Shown: positions 24,485 through 38,447, numbered from the stretch's first letter. The stretch: 64,000 nucleotides of DNA from Halictus rubicundus (GCF_050948215.1 NC_135164.1:7817116-7881115); one strand, 5' to 3'. Program-made: numbers and translations. Notes: generated from the sequence alone by a model not told the origin.

Positions 24485-26956
24485 ACAGGTGGCACGTTTC
24501 TATTCCTCCTAATTTCCAGCAGGACTTCTTTCGTCGTTTCGGGGAGGACAACACTTCCGTCAGGTTTCTATTCGGGTATGCGACCGAATGGATCAAAGAA
24601 TCGCGGATGCAGTCCCAAAATACATTGCGTGCTCGCTGGCGAGCCATCGAACGATGGTTTGTATCCTCGCACGTGCATCCCCGTGCGCCGAGAGACCGGG
24701 TCGAAACAGCGGTGGAATCGATCGCGAAAGTTTAATTAATTATCGACGCGTTCGCGAGCCAGTGCTAATTGCTTTCTCGAGGCGCGACTCCGAGCGTCGT
24801 CGTAATTAAAGCTTCCGGTACGAGGCGTGCTGACCCAGGGGTAATATTAAGAATTAACCCACGCGAGTTTCGCGGATGTGCAAGGCTACTTTCATCCTCG
24901 CTGCGAGCGACAAATTGCCTCGGCTCCGATCCAATAAATCACTCCGCGTGGAAAGAGACGCGAGGCCTCGCGGAAATAAAAATGGAGAAGCGGACGCGAC
25001 GCTTGTCGTCATTTGTCGCGACACTTCAGGGCCCGCAGATTAGGAAACCACTCTTCAAGGTAACCTTCAAAGGACCTTCGAAGCAGGAGGAGGGAACCGT
25101 GTGACCACCTTGTATTAACCACTTGAACATGTCTCTGCCGTTTACTTATAGCCGTCGGTCCTAATAGCACGGTAGAGTCTCGATCTAAGCCCAATCCTCG
25201 GGTCCGAGCTGTGACATAGATCGTGTAGGGCTACTATTTTCTTGCGACCGCGTCGAAAGTAGCCATTATTCACTTTTCTCTAAGAGAGCAGATAGCAGAG
25301 CCTAAGACAGAGCAGATGAGAAACTGAAAAACCATTTTTTGAAAAAACATTGAAAAATTGTTTTCCTGAATGAATCTTTCATAGATTCGAAGATTGAAGC
25401 CTTCTCCTTGCAACGACGCGTGAACCACAGATGTACATGTACAATAAGTAACATTTGCGACATAAAAGTCGCTCAGACATGTGTTTTATGGTCGCAATGA
25501 ACGTGTCAACGTTTAATAAATTATACTATTTTCCCAATGTAGGTTAAAAGCCTCTATGAAACCGTTAACGGTAATATAGTAGCCAGAGGTGTCAATTTAA
25601 ACTTTGTGATTTTCAAGAAGTATCGAAAGTTGCAGTTGTCAGTTTGGTGTTCGACTTGCAGCATTGCAGTGAAATAATTTTATGCCGGAAGATACCTATT
25701 GAGAATGCAGCCAAGTTGAACACCGATACCGGCTCTGGTATTAAAGGTCGCGAACAAGGAGCAACGCGGATCGTCATTAAAAGTTTTAGCATTCGAAAAT
25801 CGTATTGTACAACTAATACCGATTCGAACTTTGCTAGGAAGTTGAAAACTCACCTGACAGTTGTCGCTCCGATTGCGAGCGCGGCTGCTGCAAACTCTGA
25901 AACCAAAAAGCGGGATCTGATTAATTTCCATTTCGAATAGATGCATGAATTACTGTATCGTCGTCGAAATGATTAGTCTGTGGATTCTACATATTCAAAA
26001 CTTCAGCGTCTGGTGGACCGTCATTCAATGAAAAAAGAAAAGATTTTCTACAAACGAAAAAGTGAAAACTCTCTTTAAAACACCACTCTCAATACCAAAC
26101 GAATGTTATTCAACTTTATAATAAAAATTCTGCTAAAATAAAAACTCTTAAAAGTACCTCCCACTGAGTTCACATAATTCTCGGGATATTTCATTTGTTT
26201 AATGATACATTTTCTATCGACAACGTGAAAGTGGTTGTGCCATGGCAAGGCACGGACGACGCAATTTCGGTAATTAGCGTCCCTCGACGAAACGACAAAT
26301 CCCATTAATCCGTTTTTGCGGAATAAACGCGGTGACCGTTTCGGAAGTTCTGACCGCGATAAAACGTTGGTCGCCGGCCATAGTTGCTGATCGAATTCGC
26401 CTGGGCGACCAATACCGAACAGATTTTCAGTATAAAGTTACCGGAGGCTGACGAGTAACGATTGGCGCGGCTTAAATTGCATTTTGAATCGTTTTGCCTC
26501 GTTAATTGACCGATGCACGAGCGACGTCCGAATTGCCGTGGGCGGACGTTATTATCATATTTAACGGCGATGTATTGGGTTAAGGTGTGCGGGCTTTTCG
26601 CGGGGGCGTGCTTTTAGAAAAACCACGGGGTTATCCTTCGCCGATGGGAAAACGCGTGGAGAGGGCGAACCATGACCCACATGCGATATCGAGCCAGGCC
26701 AGCGTCGAAACAAACGAACGACCGTGACCTTATCTGCGCCATAACGCCGCACAAAACGTTCATCGATTAATCCTAGCACAAGTAATTTTATAAAAACGCC
26801 GGCGCGTGGGCTCCCTACGCCTCCCTGAAAGGTAAACAGGAACAAGGAAAATATAATAATTAACCCTAATTAACCCCTTGTGTCCCATCGTGCTGTCACT
26901 GTTATGCCGATTACAACTTCTTTGTCGACTCATCCGGTTTTGTATCGAATCAGGGA
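24482..26956. other. Non-coding DNA; one repeat fragment
   Basis: GC-richer patches (24500-25200 and 26300-26850) have chance frames on both strands. A fragment at 25165-25262 (GTAGAGTCTCGATCTAAGCC, then TGACATAGATCGTGTAGGGC) is shared with 36951-37060. Confidence 0.4.
25165..25262 (+). mobile_element. Fragment of CAGYAAAGYCTCGATC element
   Basis: It shares AGTCTCGATCYAAGCCCAATC, CTGTGACATAGATCGTGTAG and GCGACCGCGTCGA with the left part of the element at 36951-37413. The right half is absent. Confidence 0.6.
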
Positions 26957-26960
26957 TTAA

Positions 26961-27202
26961 CCCTTTGCACTCGGCGCTATTTTCAATCTAAAACTAAATT
27001 TTTCTCGCGTCTTGCAATATTTTCATGTTATTCGTACGAAACCGATCCGATTTCTACATATGATATTTAAATGTTTAGTAATCTATTGAATACTGAATTT
27101 TGTAATGTAACAAATATTTTGTAATATCTTTTGTAATTTCTTTGAAATAATGCCACAATAATTTCTAGCGGTGCTTCAGAGTCACCACTCGAGTGCAAAG
27201 GG
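26961..27202 (+). mobile_element. TTAA family A element
   Basis: It starts CCCTTTGCACTCGGCGCTATTTTC after TTAA (26957-26960) and ends CACTCGAGTGCAAAGGG before TTGA (27203-27206), a one-base change from TTAA. At 242 bp it is slightly longer than the other copies. Non-coding. The piggyBac assignment rests on the TTAA target and CCC-type ends. Confidence 0.85.
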
Positions 27203-27206
27203 TTGA

Positions 27207-30200
27207 AAGTGTTATGAAATTCTTTGATGGATTCCCACAGTATACATTCCAACGAGTGCAGATAATGCAACTATGAAAGTTTTCGTTTTCACGGAATTAG
27301 GACTTTCCTGGAAATATTTTTATAGAAATCAATATAGTGCTGCGACGGGACAGGTATTTTGTTCGTGGAAATACTGAATACTTAGTTTATGTTACGCATA
27401 ATGTTACGTAGAATTGCGAATATGTTGCGTATTTTTAACGTTTACATTTTACGGTGAGAAACTCTTTCGCTGGTTATTTTTAGTAAACGTTTTCAAATAA
27501 ATTGTTTCCACGGAACTTTTATTAGAGATGAAATATCTGTTGTGCGAGAATACTTCTCAAATAAGTATCTTCCCATGAAAATTCTTCGGGAACAGATAAT
27601 ATTTTCTTCGATGGAACGTACAAGTTCGGACAGAACTATTTTAGAAACGAGATACCACATCACATATTTTTTCGCGTTTGATACGATAAACTGAAGAAAA
27701 TGAATATTTTAACATGCGAACGTTCTTGGACATGTCAATATGTATAATCTACTGAGTATCATCCACAACATTTACGTCATCAGAATTGCAGATATCAAGA
27801 TTTTCGATTCTCATTTGTGTAGAAGATCCTGAAGCGGATGCATGCATTGTACAACCTAATTGATAAAGTGTGCACGTCGTTCATTTGTGGTTATTTGATC
27901 AAAAGAACATAGTCCAGTGTTAGAAATGGTTAGAAGTTTGTAATAGTAAGCTTGCAAATGTTTTAGTGCAAAGAATTAATAAACATATGAGATATGTTAC
28001 GCAAACCCTCCACGGTTGAAAGCAATAAATAAATAATAATGATAATCATATGGAACATCGAGCGATAAATTCCTCTTTCGATGCTGCGTGAATATTGAAC
28101 TGCAATATTTAGTTAATCGATTTATAGAAGCTGTGTTTATTCATTCAAATCGTTATAGCAAGGTAATTTAGCGTTCATTAATATGTATCAGTGAACGCTG
28201 GTAAATTAAATTGGTAATTTCGAATTGATGTGCACGCTTCATACATTTATACATCGCCTTATTCCTTCGTTGTACTTGCCGGACATTCGACAAGAAAAAT
28301 CAATCCTGACAAAAGTTTAGTCAATTATTAGCTGACAAATAGCCAATCAATTCGGTGAATTTTTATTTTCCTCGAAGTTACGCGTTCTTTTTGAAACACT
28401 GAAAACAACTGGAGAATTTAAAGATGCTGTTACGTTACACCAAACTGTTAAGAAAAGAAACAAACTCGCAATTAACGCAGACAATTTTTATTTCCACGTA
28501 AAAATCCTCGGTCGACAATTATTTCTGAGAGAGGCATCTTTGAACTTGTGCTTTCTCAGTCGAAGGTTCTCGGCAACGAATAAAAAAAGAACCTGCGCCG
28601 AGTCGACAGCGTGCGGGAAAAAAGCTGATGAAACTAATTGTCCTTCGGCGTAAAATACAGTATGATAAAACGGACGGTTGATCGGCCGCGGGCAGTAAAC
28701 GTCGGGACGCAGACGTTCGCATTGGCAGTCTATTTACGAAAAATCGCAGGCCGCGTTGGAAATGCTTTCACGAACAATGCCCGTGAGACCGAGCCTTGTC
28801 TTTTACGAGGTGCATAACTTCGGAAGAAGACACCACCGAGAGCACACCGAAAAGAATTTATTTGTTCGCACAAAAAGATTCCCCATATGAAATGAATTCC
28901 GCGCGAGCTTTGATCCGGACGTGTGCACCTTCTGCCTACGTTGAAACCTTTGTTTTCCGATTTAACCTCCGAAACCGAACCGTAAATCGTTCATCGGTTC
29001 CCCTCGACAAATATTTTTCTCTTTTTATCTCGCAGCTGGCCGCGCGGGATCGTGCGCGAAAGCAAATTAAAGCCGCAGAAAGAACGCATCCTTGGTCTAA
29101 TTGCGTGCACTTGGAAACATGCAAACGCTTGCACGCATTTGGATGCACAAGGAATCAAACAGAGTCGCGGCAAGGCAATTAGAAGCACGATTCCGCGGAG
29201 AACTTAATCGCATGCTCTAATTAACGAATAGCATCGTCGGGATGTTCTACTGCCACTTATACGATGCGCCTCTTTGTCATCCGTGTTCGGCGAATTTCTT
29301 TTGGAAATGAAACTGTTAGGGCCTAGCAGGAGATTTTAGTTGCGAGTCACTGTAAAAACAATGAACACGTTGGAAAATTGTTGTGAACAATAATGATAAT
29401 CGTACAATTAATTGGATGTAAAAATTTCTTTTTGGCAATCTATGTAATATGATTCTGATTTTTAGTATAAAAGATTCAATTGGTTATTGAAGATCTCAAT
29501 CACTGAATGTATAATAAACATCAATTTTAATTGGTAAGCAGTATTAATTAAACGAGTTCACGGTTCCTGTTTTAAGGTATCTTCATTTTCTTAATTTTCC
29601 TTCGTGGCAGCTTCATGACTACGTTCTACTTTCCAAGAAATTTGTTTTCCTTTTTTCTGCCTATTCTTCCCGAAGATATTAACGAGCTTAATAACTTTCG
29701 TAATGAGGCGTACGTATTTATAAAGTTCATCCTGAAACTTGGTACTTCTTTCTGTGCGAATGCAATGCCGTGCCAGAAACTTCCTCAATTATCTAATAAC
29801 AATAGATCAGAATTACCAAATTCTCCAAATGCCCCGACTGTCATTTAATTGGTCACAAATGCACGAAATTTACAGTCCATTCGTAATAATTGGAAAAATA
29901 CTGTTAGGATCGTCAGCACCGATTAGAAGTGAGTCGTGACAGACTCTGCACAGGACCGAAAAAGGGGGAAATATGTTCATCAACGAACGAAGATTGTAGT
30001 CACCGATGATTCTCGAAGCTGCATCGGGGTGCGATGATTTTTTCGCTCCTCGTCGGAAACTCTCCTCCACCTAAGGCCCTTTGGAAACACACAACCCACA
30101 CACGATGGCTATTAGAGGTATGAGGGATGCCAACCGATTAATACGCCGACATGGCTCGCTGCCCCATTAGCTTTGATCAATCCCAAACACCAACCTGCCG

Positions 30201-33200
30201 ATCTCCTGTACATGTGTATCGCGAAAACATATGTTCGCCGAAGCAGCGACGAACCTCTCGTGCGCGAACTGCCATCTCGCGTATCGACGTTTCATTGATA
30301 ATCCGTGCACACCGATTTTAAGCTCGCACCAAACTACCTTAACAACTGTGAACTACAAATCGCATTTTTTCAATCTACATTACGAAAAAACCGGATCGAT
30401 AGAAGCTTAAAATTTCGATATAATTGGCAAAGGAAAATGCTAGATCCATGTTCTTCCATTTTATTTATAATTTCTGTTTTACATGTATTTATTGTATCGT
30501 CTTCTTCAAAATCCAACCACTGGCGCGGAAAAATATGTTTTAATCGTCAAACATAATTTGGAAGAACGGTAATCTAGTTTCGTATTTCAATACAAATGGA
30601 ATATACAACACTGTACACTGTTATCAGAAAATAAATTGTTCCATGAAGTGGTTACATCTTGTTCAAAGAAACGAAATTACGAGTACTCATAAACCACTGA
30701 TTTTTAATGAAATGTTTGATCAACCTCGTGCACTTGAACTTTACGTGATAAAGCACGAAGCACGCTTATCAGTACCGGGACTATTTTATATAAATCGTGG
30801 TACACAATGTTTATGCTCGTAATTCTTAGTTCACGAAAGGCTTGTTGCAAAGTTGACCCATAAATATGGAAATAAGTGAAGTCCCGATTAAATTACTGTC
30901 GAAGCACGTGGCCCGAGCAATTAATAACAATTCTATGGTATAACTGTTCAAAGTGCAACGCGATTTATGTGCTCGGGGTTGTAAGTAAGCAGCGAGTAGA
31001 TCGATAAATTTGTCGATCTTTTCGTGCATGTGTATAACATTGCCTGTATTGAAAAGTTTACGTACTATTCGACGCCTGGGGGTAATAAAAATATTCGAAG
31101 GCAACCGTGTGCAACACCTGTAGAGCCTGTTGTTGTAATTTATATTCTTAGCTGCATAAACATTCGCTTGACAGCTTGCGCAATACAGTATTTGGTAAAG
31201 TTACAACATTTGGCATATTTAGTTTGGCACGATAATGCGATTCTTTAAAAACTGAAAATCAGACATTTTTGATAGATTTGAATGTTGCATTTATTTATAT
31301 TTGATGTGTTGACAAGAAATGGTTGTTTATTTCGGCTCGAAAGCATAGCTCTTTCTGCAGCAGTTTTTTTTTTGTTGGTTGCATACTGGCACAGACTAAA
31401 AACACGAAAATATTTAGCAGAACGTCTGACGTAACGGGGGGCTCATAGAAAATTAATTGTGGACGGAGAGCTAAAAGCTTCGTATCTGTTTTTTCAAGTG
31501 CACCAGGAGAAATTAATTTTAGCCTCGACTGGAAATAATTATTCGGCGAACAGAGAACGCCCGTTAATATTTCACGAAATGGTAATTAAATATTCTCTTT
31601 TTCAATGTCGGTTTGAGTTCGTCGTAAAATAACAAACTAGAAGAAGAAAAGAACTATTATAACAAATCAACAGTTTTGCTTTAATATTTTTACCCAGTGT
31701 GGTTTAATCATTGATTCGAGAAATTATATATTTCGAAAATTTTGCCGTTGCCATGGAACTTTTAATCTCTTTTTCAAACACATTTTCACAGTTTTTAATG
31801 TTGAGCATAAACACATTTTCTCTCTGTGAATTTTACAGGTCGTCAAGCATCGTGCTCAATTACAGTTTCGATAGAGTCTTTGAAGTTCTCATTAATTATC
31901 ATGTTTTGTTCCGAAAACGTTGAGCGAAACGTCGAAATTCCTTCAGCGGGAATATGCGATGGGAAATTCAAGTTTCATATTTCGTTCTGAAAGTTCAGGC
32001 GGTATTTTATTCAGTGCTAGGAGCAGCAAAAAATTCTCGAGGTAAATAGAGTATTGGATGTGCGGTTGTGCATCGACGCGAAGAGTCGTTTTTAGCATCA
32101 AAGCGTCCACGGTGGCCTTGAACAATTTACGTAGACCGGTTGTCCACCATGGTTTGTGGCCGAGTATGAGTTATAATATCTGGCTGGACTAAAATTCTCA
32201 CAGAAATCCCATATACTGTTTGATCTATTAGGCAGTCGCAGAACTCGATGCCTTTTATCATAAAAAAATTTATTCCACTCCCAAAACTTAAATAAAACTA
32301 TAATTAAACACTTCTTTTAATTTTTCTTTGAAATCAAATCTACATTTAATCAACCCCATACATATCTCTATTAAAATACTGATTTAAATTGAACTATAAC
32401 TAAAAACCTTGGGAGCCAAATTTTCATTCAATCAATTCTATATGCTTCAATTATGGTATGGGTTTGAATAAAAATATAACGACAATCTTTATAAAATTTT
32501 CATTCTCTTCCATCTCTTGGAACACAAAATAAGACGTGCTATTTTAATACAATAATTTCAATGAAATGTTTTATAAAATCATAAACAAACTTTGGCACCT
32601 GGCTGAAGAATATAAAAATGTTTGGATTATTTCCCATCTACAAGAGTAAAGTCAACTGCCATTTACTTCCTGTTTTTAATCAATTGCTCTAGGAAAGCGT
32701 AATGTTGTACAAACACAACAATCGAAGTGCACGGATAAGTAATACCGGTTTCTATACGAAATTTATGCAGGATTGTACTTTGATATTTTGCGGTGCTAGT
32801 TCGCCAACACATTTTCACATTTATAGTCGTCTTATTAAACAACATACACGCTAAATCGAAGTGGTCAATAACGACGAAATAAGAATGGTAAGTCTGTGGA
32901 GTAAAATGAGAAAAACTGGTACCGGCCAGTATTAACCGTGCAAATTGTTGATCAAAGCTTTAAAAATAACGAGCGCACAGTTCAACCGATTATCGAGTCT
33001 TCGTTATACTATCGATTCGTCTCGTTCCCAAATAGGAACTAAATTTATCACTTTTCTATACCAGTGGAAGTTCCGCGATTAAATCACCGGTGCGTAGAAA
33101 GTCTATTCACTTTTTTTTCTATGCGACGTTCTCCCGAGAACTCTGAATTTCAGATCGTGAAATTTGCAAGCTCCTCAATACCGGTGAAACGAAGGCAATT

Positions 33201-35364
33201 AAGCTCATTAAAACGATTTTATACCGTCCAATTATTTCGTTCTGTCCGAGCTCCGTTTAGTCATTTCAAGCGCGCTCGAGATTCAGCCGTGCTGCAATTC
33301 GAAATCAAACGAAAATAGAGTTTCACCGTCGATGGTTGCGACGTCGCATCGTGGGTCAATTTGAATAAAAATTAATAAAAAGAAAATATTCGAGGCACGT
33401 CCGCGTCCGATGTTATCTGTACCGGTGCGATTCTGTTCGGAAGATACATCGAAGATCTCGAGAGTAGGTGGAGATACCCGTCGTGAGGAGAATTAAGCTC
33501 ATCAAGTTCACAAAATATCAATTGTACAATCATTGTCCGGCGATACGTGTACGTTATACTAAAGGAAATCAGATCGAGTTGCGAGATAAAGTACACGCCG
33601 TGAAACCCGCCGCGAGGGGGAATTTCAGATCTCCATCCGGCTAACAAACTTTCAATTTTATGACAAGCATCGGTATCATCGATAAGCCTTTCAATCATGC
33701 TTAATGCCCTCTTGCTTCCATCTCAATAATTTGCCGCATATTTATACAGGGTGTTTCCCAACTGGCTCGGCACAAACGGTGGAAAAAAACAAGTCGAAAA
33801 GAAGGAATTTTGTTCGTTTGTCGCCTCGAAAAAAAAAAACAAGTTTGAACATCCGTCGAGTTCGCGTGCTCTAGTATGTGCAGGAAGTAGAATTGGTTGG
33901 TCGTGGTCAGACGAGTCTGCCGATTGCTATCTAACGGCGCGCGCATTACAAATTCTCAAACTCAAAAAACAATTTGCCGATTTGCCAATTTGCAATTTCT
34001 TTGTATCTTTAAAAGAAAAACAGTTATACTCCAGTTACCAGATCCACCCTGTATATGACGAGTTTTAACATTGCATTTGGTGTCACCATTAACGACAACA
34101 TTTACCCGTCAAATATATATGAACAGTAACAATATTGAACGTTTGAATTGTTCGAACGAATATTTTTCGTCAGAGCTGTATAATATTTAAACTTTCACGA
34201 TCGGATGACGGACCGATTTTCACCACTACACAGTTGATAATCCTCGAGACCATTTGCAGCAATATTTGTCAATTTTTTTGAAACATATTTTCCGGAAGCA
34301 TTTTTTTTTTAGTCAATTTCTCGATAGCTGAAAACTCGTGTTACTCTACATGTTAGATTCTTATTGACCTGACAATTTCTATCTTAATAAAATGACAGAA
34401 ACAGAAAATACTAACTGTCGTGCTGACAGATAACTGTGTAAGAGCTGTAGACAATGTAAAATAGAAAACCACATGAACTTATGAGCCCATTAAGAGAAAA
34501 TAATTTGCTTCATTTATTTTTCTTAAAACTCCTCAGTAATGTGATTTATTCGTGTAATCTATTGTGCAAATATCTGCGTGAGCTCATACTATGAATTAAT
34601 TTTTGATCTGCTTTCTTCGAAGACAGTATTGGAATTTTTCATTACATTTTCAAAATTGCGAACAGCGTAATTTATTGTACTCATGTGGGTCCGTACTATA
34701 GATTCTAATCTGCTTCGCGTCTTTTAAAAACAGTCTTTTCTCGCAGATTCTCAACAAGCTTCGCCCATCGCCAGAAATGTCATATCTGCATCATAAAATC
34801 CGCAAATTAACAACGTCATCCGCTTTTACATTCAGCGCCGGCTCGAAATATCAGCGTATTGATCATGGCTGAAAAGCGCCGCGCCGAAAAAGGATATCTT
34901 TCGGCTCCGATTGCACAGGCTGGTACTTTTCAGTTCGCAAATTCGTCGGCCGAAATTTCGCCGGAAATTCTGAATACCGTCGAACGCGTTGAAACGATCA
35001 GGCCAACGACCGATAAACCGTTGCACGAGACGCGAAAAAAAGGCCGCCAACATAAGCGTTCACTTATTGCTGTAATCCTTAAAAATTCTCATTTGCGCAG
35101 CACACAAGGCATGCCTCCACGAACACATGCTATAATAAAAGCAGAAGGCTTCTGGTTTGAGTATTAAGTGCTAAATAAATTCTCGGTGCAAAACACACGG
35201 CACCCTTGCACTCGATAAAAATGATTATTCCATGATTCCAAACAATTTTCACACTATCACATTGCTTCGGATTTAGTAAATTGCTAAACATTTGAGTGTG
35301 ATGCGAATAAATGTACTATGCTGTATCTACTAGTCGTACAGTTTTGGAAGTGCAATGTGTACGG
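27207..35364. other. Long non-coding stretch with one TA-flanked element
   Basis: Eight kilobases, mostly AT-rich, with scattered short frames and no supportable gene. GC-richer, possibly conserved patches occur at 28500-29180 and 29990-30300. The only recognised element is at 33747-34051. Confidence 0.4.
33747..34051. mobile_element. TA-flanked element with CAGGGTG ends
   Basis: It begins CAGGGTGTTTCCCAACTGG and ends CCAGTTACCAGATCCACCCTG, with TA on each side (33745-33746 and 34052-34053). The inverted match is short (CAGGGTG plus a nearby AACTGG), so the call is less certain than for the foldbacks at 5527 and 19721. Its 305 bp equals the length of the 19721 element. Confidence 0.55.
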
Positions 35365-35936
35365 TTTTGTATGAAACGTTTTTGCACTAGTTTTGTATGA
35401 AACATTTTTGTACTAGTTTTGTATGAAACATTTTTGTACTAGTTTTGTATGAAACATTTTTGTACTAGTTTTGTATGAAACATTTTTGTACTAGTTTTGT
35501 ATGAAACATTTTTGTACTAGTTTTGTATGAAACATTTTTGTACTAGTTTCGTATGAAACATTTTTGTACTAGTTTTGTATGAAACATTTTTGTACTAGTT
35601 TTGTATGAAACATTTTTGTACTAGTTTTGTATGAAACATGTTTGTACTAGTTTTGTATGAAACATTTTTGTACTAGTTTCGTATGAAACATTTTTGTACT
35701 AGTTTTGTATGAAACATTTTTGTACTAGTTTTGTATGAAACATTTTTGTACTAGTTTTGTATGAAACATTTTTGTACTAGTTTTGTATGAAACATTTTTG
35801 TACTAGTTTTGTATGAAACATTTTTGTACTAGTTTTGTATGAAACATTTTTGTACTAGTTTTGTATGAAACATTTTTGTACTAGTTTTGTATGAAACATT
35901 TTTGTACTAGTTTTGTATGAAACATTTTTGTACTAG
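35365..35936 (+). repeat. 26-bp minisatellite, exactly 22 units
   Basis: The unit TTTTGTATGAAACATTTTTG + TACTAG repeats with no insertions or deletions over 572 bp. Only a few substitutions occur: the first unit (ACGTTTTTGCAC), a T-to-C at 35550 and again at 35680 (five units apart), and CATGTTTG near 35640. Such homogeneity implies recent expansion, and the length is probably polymorphic. Confidence 0.97.
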
Positions 35937-36950
35937 ATTCGCATATAATGGAGCTGTTTCGCGTAATTATTTTTCAATAAGATTAAGATCCGAAACACGC
36001 GTAAGAACGGTGAAACTCTGAGCTATTTCAAATTCCAGATTGTTCCATACAATGCCCAGAATTAAATAAACAATATTCACTATTCAGCATCTTCGCTGAG
36101 ACAATTACGGGGCGATCCAAATCTCGAGAATATCGTAAAGCTCAATACTGCAATTAGCAAATGAAACATGACAGAATGGAAATATTGATCGTTTCTTGAG
36201 TAGAAACTCATGTGAAATCCGAGGCTTCTCAAACTGTTGACGATCCCGTTTTAACGGACACGTGAATACTGATTTTCTGGAAAAGTGGTATCACTGGTTC
36301 AACTTTGCTGCTCGGTGCGGTTGGGATTTGCCGCGTCCCACCTGAGCCAACGAATCGGTTAATTTGCAGGACATTCTGCTCGTCGGCGTAGCAGGTGGAG
36401 ATACCTGTCATGAAAGGGAAATTAAGGTTCATCGTGCCAACAAAGTGTCAATCTTACGATGGCCTCCGCCGCGGCCGGCCCACACGGGCTGTGTACGCCG
36501 AGCAACAGCCGAGTCAAATACAAATACCGTGTTCGCGATGGTCAATGCCACGCAACGTACACGCTTCACGTGGGCAGAGACTAATGGTGGCCCATAAGCG
36601 CGCGGATCACCGAACGGAGAGCAACAGTCCCGCGGAACGTATCTGCGCTCGGTTATCGCGATGCCAAATGCCATACACGCTTTACTGCTACGTGATTAAT
36701 GCACCCTATTCAACCTAGGACACGGCACTCTTCGCTAAACCTCCGAACTTCGTGCTCTCCTCGATACCGTGCGCGCGCCTTGTTATCGATATTTAAAGAA
36801 ACATTGCCAGGACACGGGGCTGCCTCGTAACCGGCTCGACAGTTGTCAGTCGATCCGGACCTTGGCGATTATTTATCATACACTCCGCGACAAAAGGATC
36901 GCACACCCCAAATCGAATCAGACTTCTCACTCGACCCGTTTCGCTGCAAA
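35937..36950. other. Non-coding DNA, no gene seen
   Basis: A GC-richer patch at 36430-36760 has overlapping chance frames on both strands; nothing else is recognisable. Confidence 0.4.
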
Positions 36951-37413
36951 CAGCAAAGTCTCGATCCAAGCCCAATCACTCGCGTCCCTGCTGTGACATA
37001 GATCGTGTAGGGCTACTATTTTCTATAATATTTTCTTGTGACCGCGTCGACATACCGTCGATTAACACTAGGTTTACGGAGCACTAAAAGTGAATATTTT
37101 ACATTCTTTTATAAAAATAAGAAGAATGTGTCTGTTCAAGTTTTTTAACCATTTTTGCATAATATATACCTAAAGAAATACATTTATTCACAATCTCAAT
37201 AATCGTAAATTAAACCAGTAAGTACAGTTCAAATGATATCGTGTTTAGGAAAATGCCACGAATAAGTTGAGGAAAGTTCGGTACAAAAGTAGTGAAAAAT
37301 AAAGAAGTTTTGTAATTGGATTAGTAGTGGTTCTTGGCCCCTCGTGAGGTAGAGGAGGGGATAGGCGAACTAAGATCGTGTAGCTCCGTTCGGCTTAGAT
37401 CGAGGCTTTACTG
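36951..37413. mobile_element. CAGYAAAGYCTCGATC element with nested TTAA family B piece
   Basis: The left end reads CAGCAAAGTCTCGATCCAAG. The right end, read inwards, is CAGTAAAGCCTCGATCTAAG. The match over about 20 bp and the CTCGAT word fit pogo/Tigger-type ends, but the TA target is not clear. A family B fragment (37066 to about 37217, after TTAA 37062-37065) lies inside. The left half recurs at 25165-25262. Confidence 0.6.
37066..37217 (+). mobile_element. Nested, right-truncated TTAA family B element
   Basis: After TTAA it reads CACTAGGTTTACGGAGCACT and follows family B to CGTAAATTAAA; the terminal GTAAATCTAGTG is missing. Confidence 0.7.
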
Positions 37414-37685
37414 CACTCATAGACATCCAATGGGAAATCTTCTTCGAAATTGAACGAAGTAATTTTGAGACGTTTATTTTGTAACAGAAGCCTAATATTG
37501 CTAGCCTGTATTGCTTATTAATCTGTCTACCTTTCATTTATTAACTCCGCACGCTTTATGTTCAATATTTTTACGGAATTGCCTTATAATATATCGTGAC
37601 GGTTTTTGCGTTTACTGCACCACACGAATGGCACATTTTGCGTTTGAGCATTCCGTGTTCAAAGACTTTACACTAAATCTATTAA

Positions 37686-37901
37686 CCCTTTGCACTCGAG
37701 TGGTGACTCTGAAGCACCACTAGAAATTACAAAAAATATTACAAAATATTTGTAACATTACAAAATTTCTATGTAATAGATCACTAAACATTTAAATATT
37801 ATACGTGGAAATCGGATCAGTTTCGTATGAATAAAATGAAAATATTCCAAGACGGAAGAAAAATTTAGATTTAGAATGAAAATAGCGCCGAGTGCAAAGG
37901 G
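37686..37901 (-). mobile_element. TTAA family A element, reverse orientation
   Basis: It lies between TTAA at 37682-37685 and TTAA at 37902-37905, with CCCTTTGCACTCGAGTGGTG at the left and GCGCCGAGTGCAAAGGG at the right. 216 bp, non-coding. It lies about 220 bp beyond the fifth exon's donor, so it may be intronic to the same gene. Confidence 0.9.
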
Positions 37902-38120
37902 TTAAAAGTGTGTGTTGGTTTATAAAAATTGAGTTTATTTAGATCCTGTACAAATTACAAGGTTAACAAATGTATCATTTAATCATTCTCTGTGGAAGTG
38001 GATCCATCTTTGTGATTTTAATGATTGTGAGATATAAAATCGGAAACCGGTCATCCGACCGGCAGTGGTAGGTTTAATGTTAAGTAAAGCAGGGTTGAAA
38101 AATAGTAAATGGAAACTCAC

Positions 38121-38314
38121 CGGCACCTTCCCGTTAGGCTTCTCCGGACCGTTGTTTTCCAATAATGGTGCGCTGCTGCTTTTCCCACCCATTTCTCCAG
38201 CCAGAGGCTCTGGTTTCAGCTGAAGACTCGCTGCCGAAGGGGATGACGGTGGACGCGGGGGTGTTTCCAACAATTCGCCAGAACTTAAAGAACTGCTCGC
38301 GGTTGTGGACAGAC
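38121..38314 (-). CDS. Fifth visible exon (194 nt), proline-rich
   Basis: The acceptor TTCTTCGTGTACAG ends at 38315 and the donor GTGAGT lies at 38120-38115. It enters in phase 1 (T|GT gives Cys) and leaves in phase 0. It encodes LSTTASSSLSSGELLETPPR, PPSSPSAASLQLKPEPLAGE and a Gly/Lys/Ser/Asn-rich tail ending GPEKPNGKVP. The PPRPPSSP stretch is a plausible SH3 or WW ligand. The strong donor shows that the coding region continues to the left, but I could not find the next exon with confidence down to position 1. Confidence 0.8.
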
Positions 38315-38447
38315 CTGTACACGAAGAAAACGAGTTCTGGTAATTATGCTTCCTGTCACGCGAGTCGTTAACCGTTTCGAATATTCTTCCACATAAGCCT
38401 TAACCCCTAACTCTTCCACCCTGTCGTATATCCCATTCTAATTTGTA

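Noticed and set aside
29870..30070. Minus-strand frame beginning VEESFRRGAKKSSHPDAASR after a CCTTAG acceptor, considered as the next exon of the scaffold gene
   Set aside because: The phase would fit, but the acceptor tract is weak, no good donor follows, and it lies 8 kb from the last supported exon.
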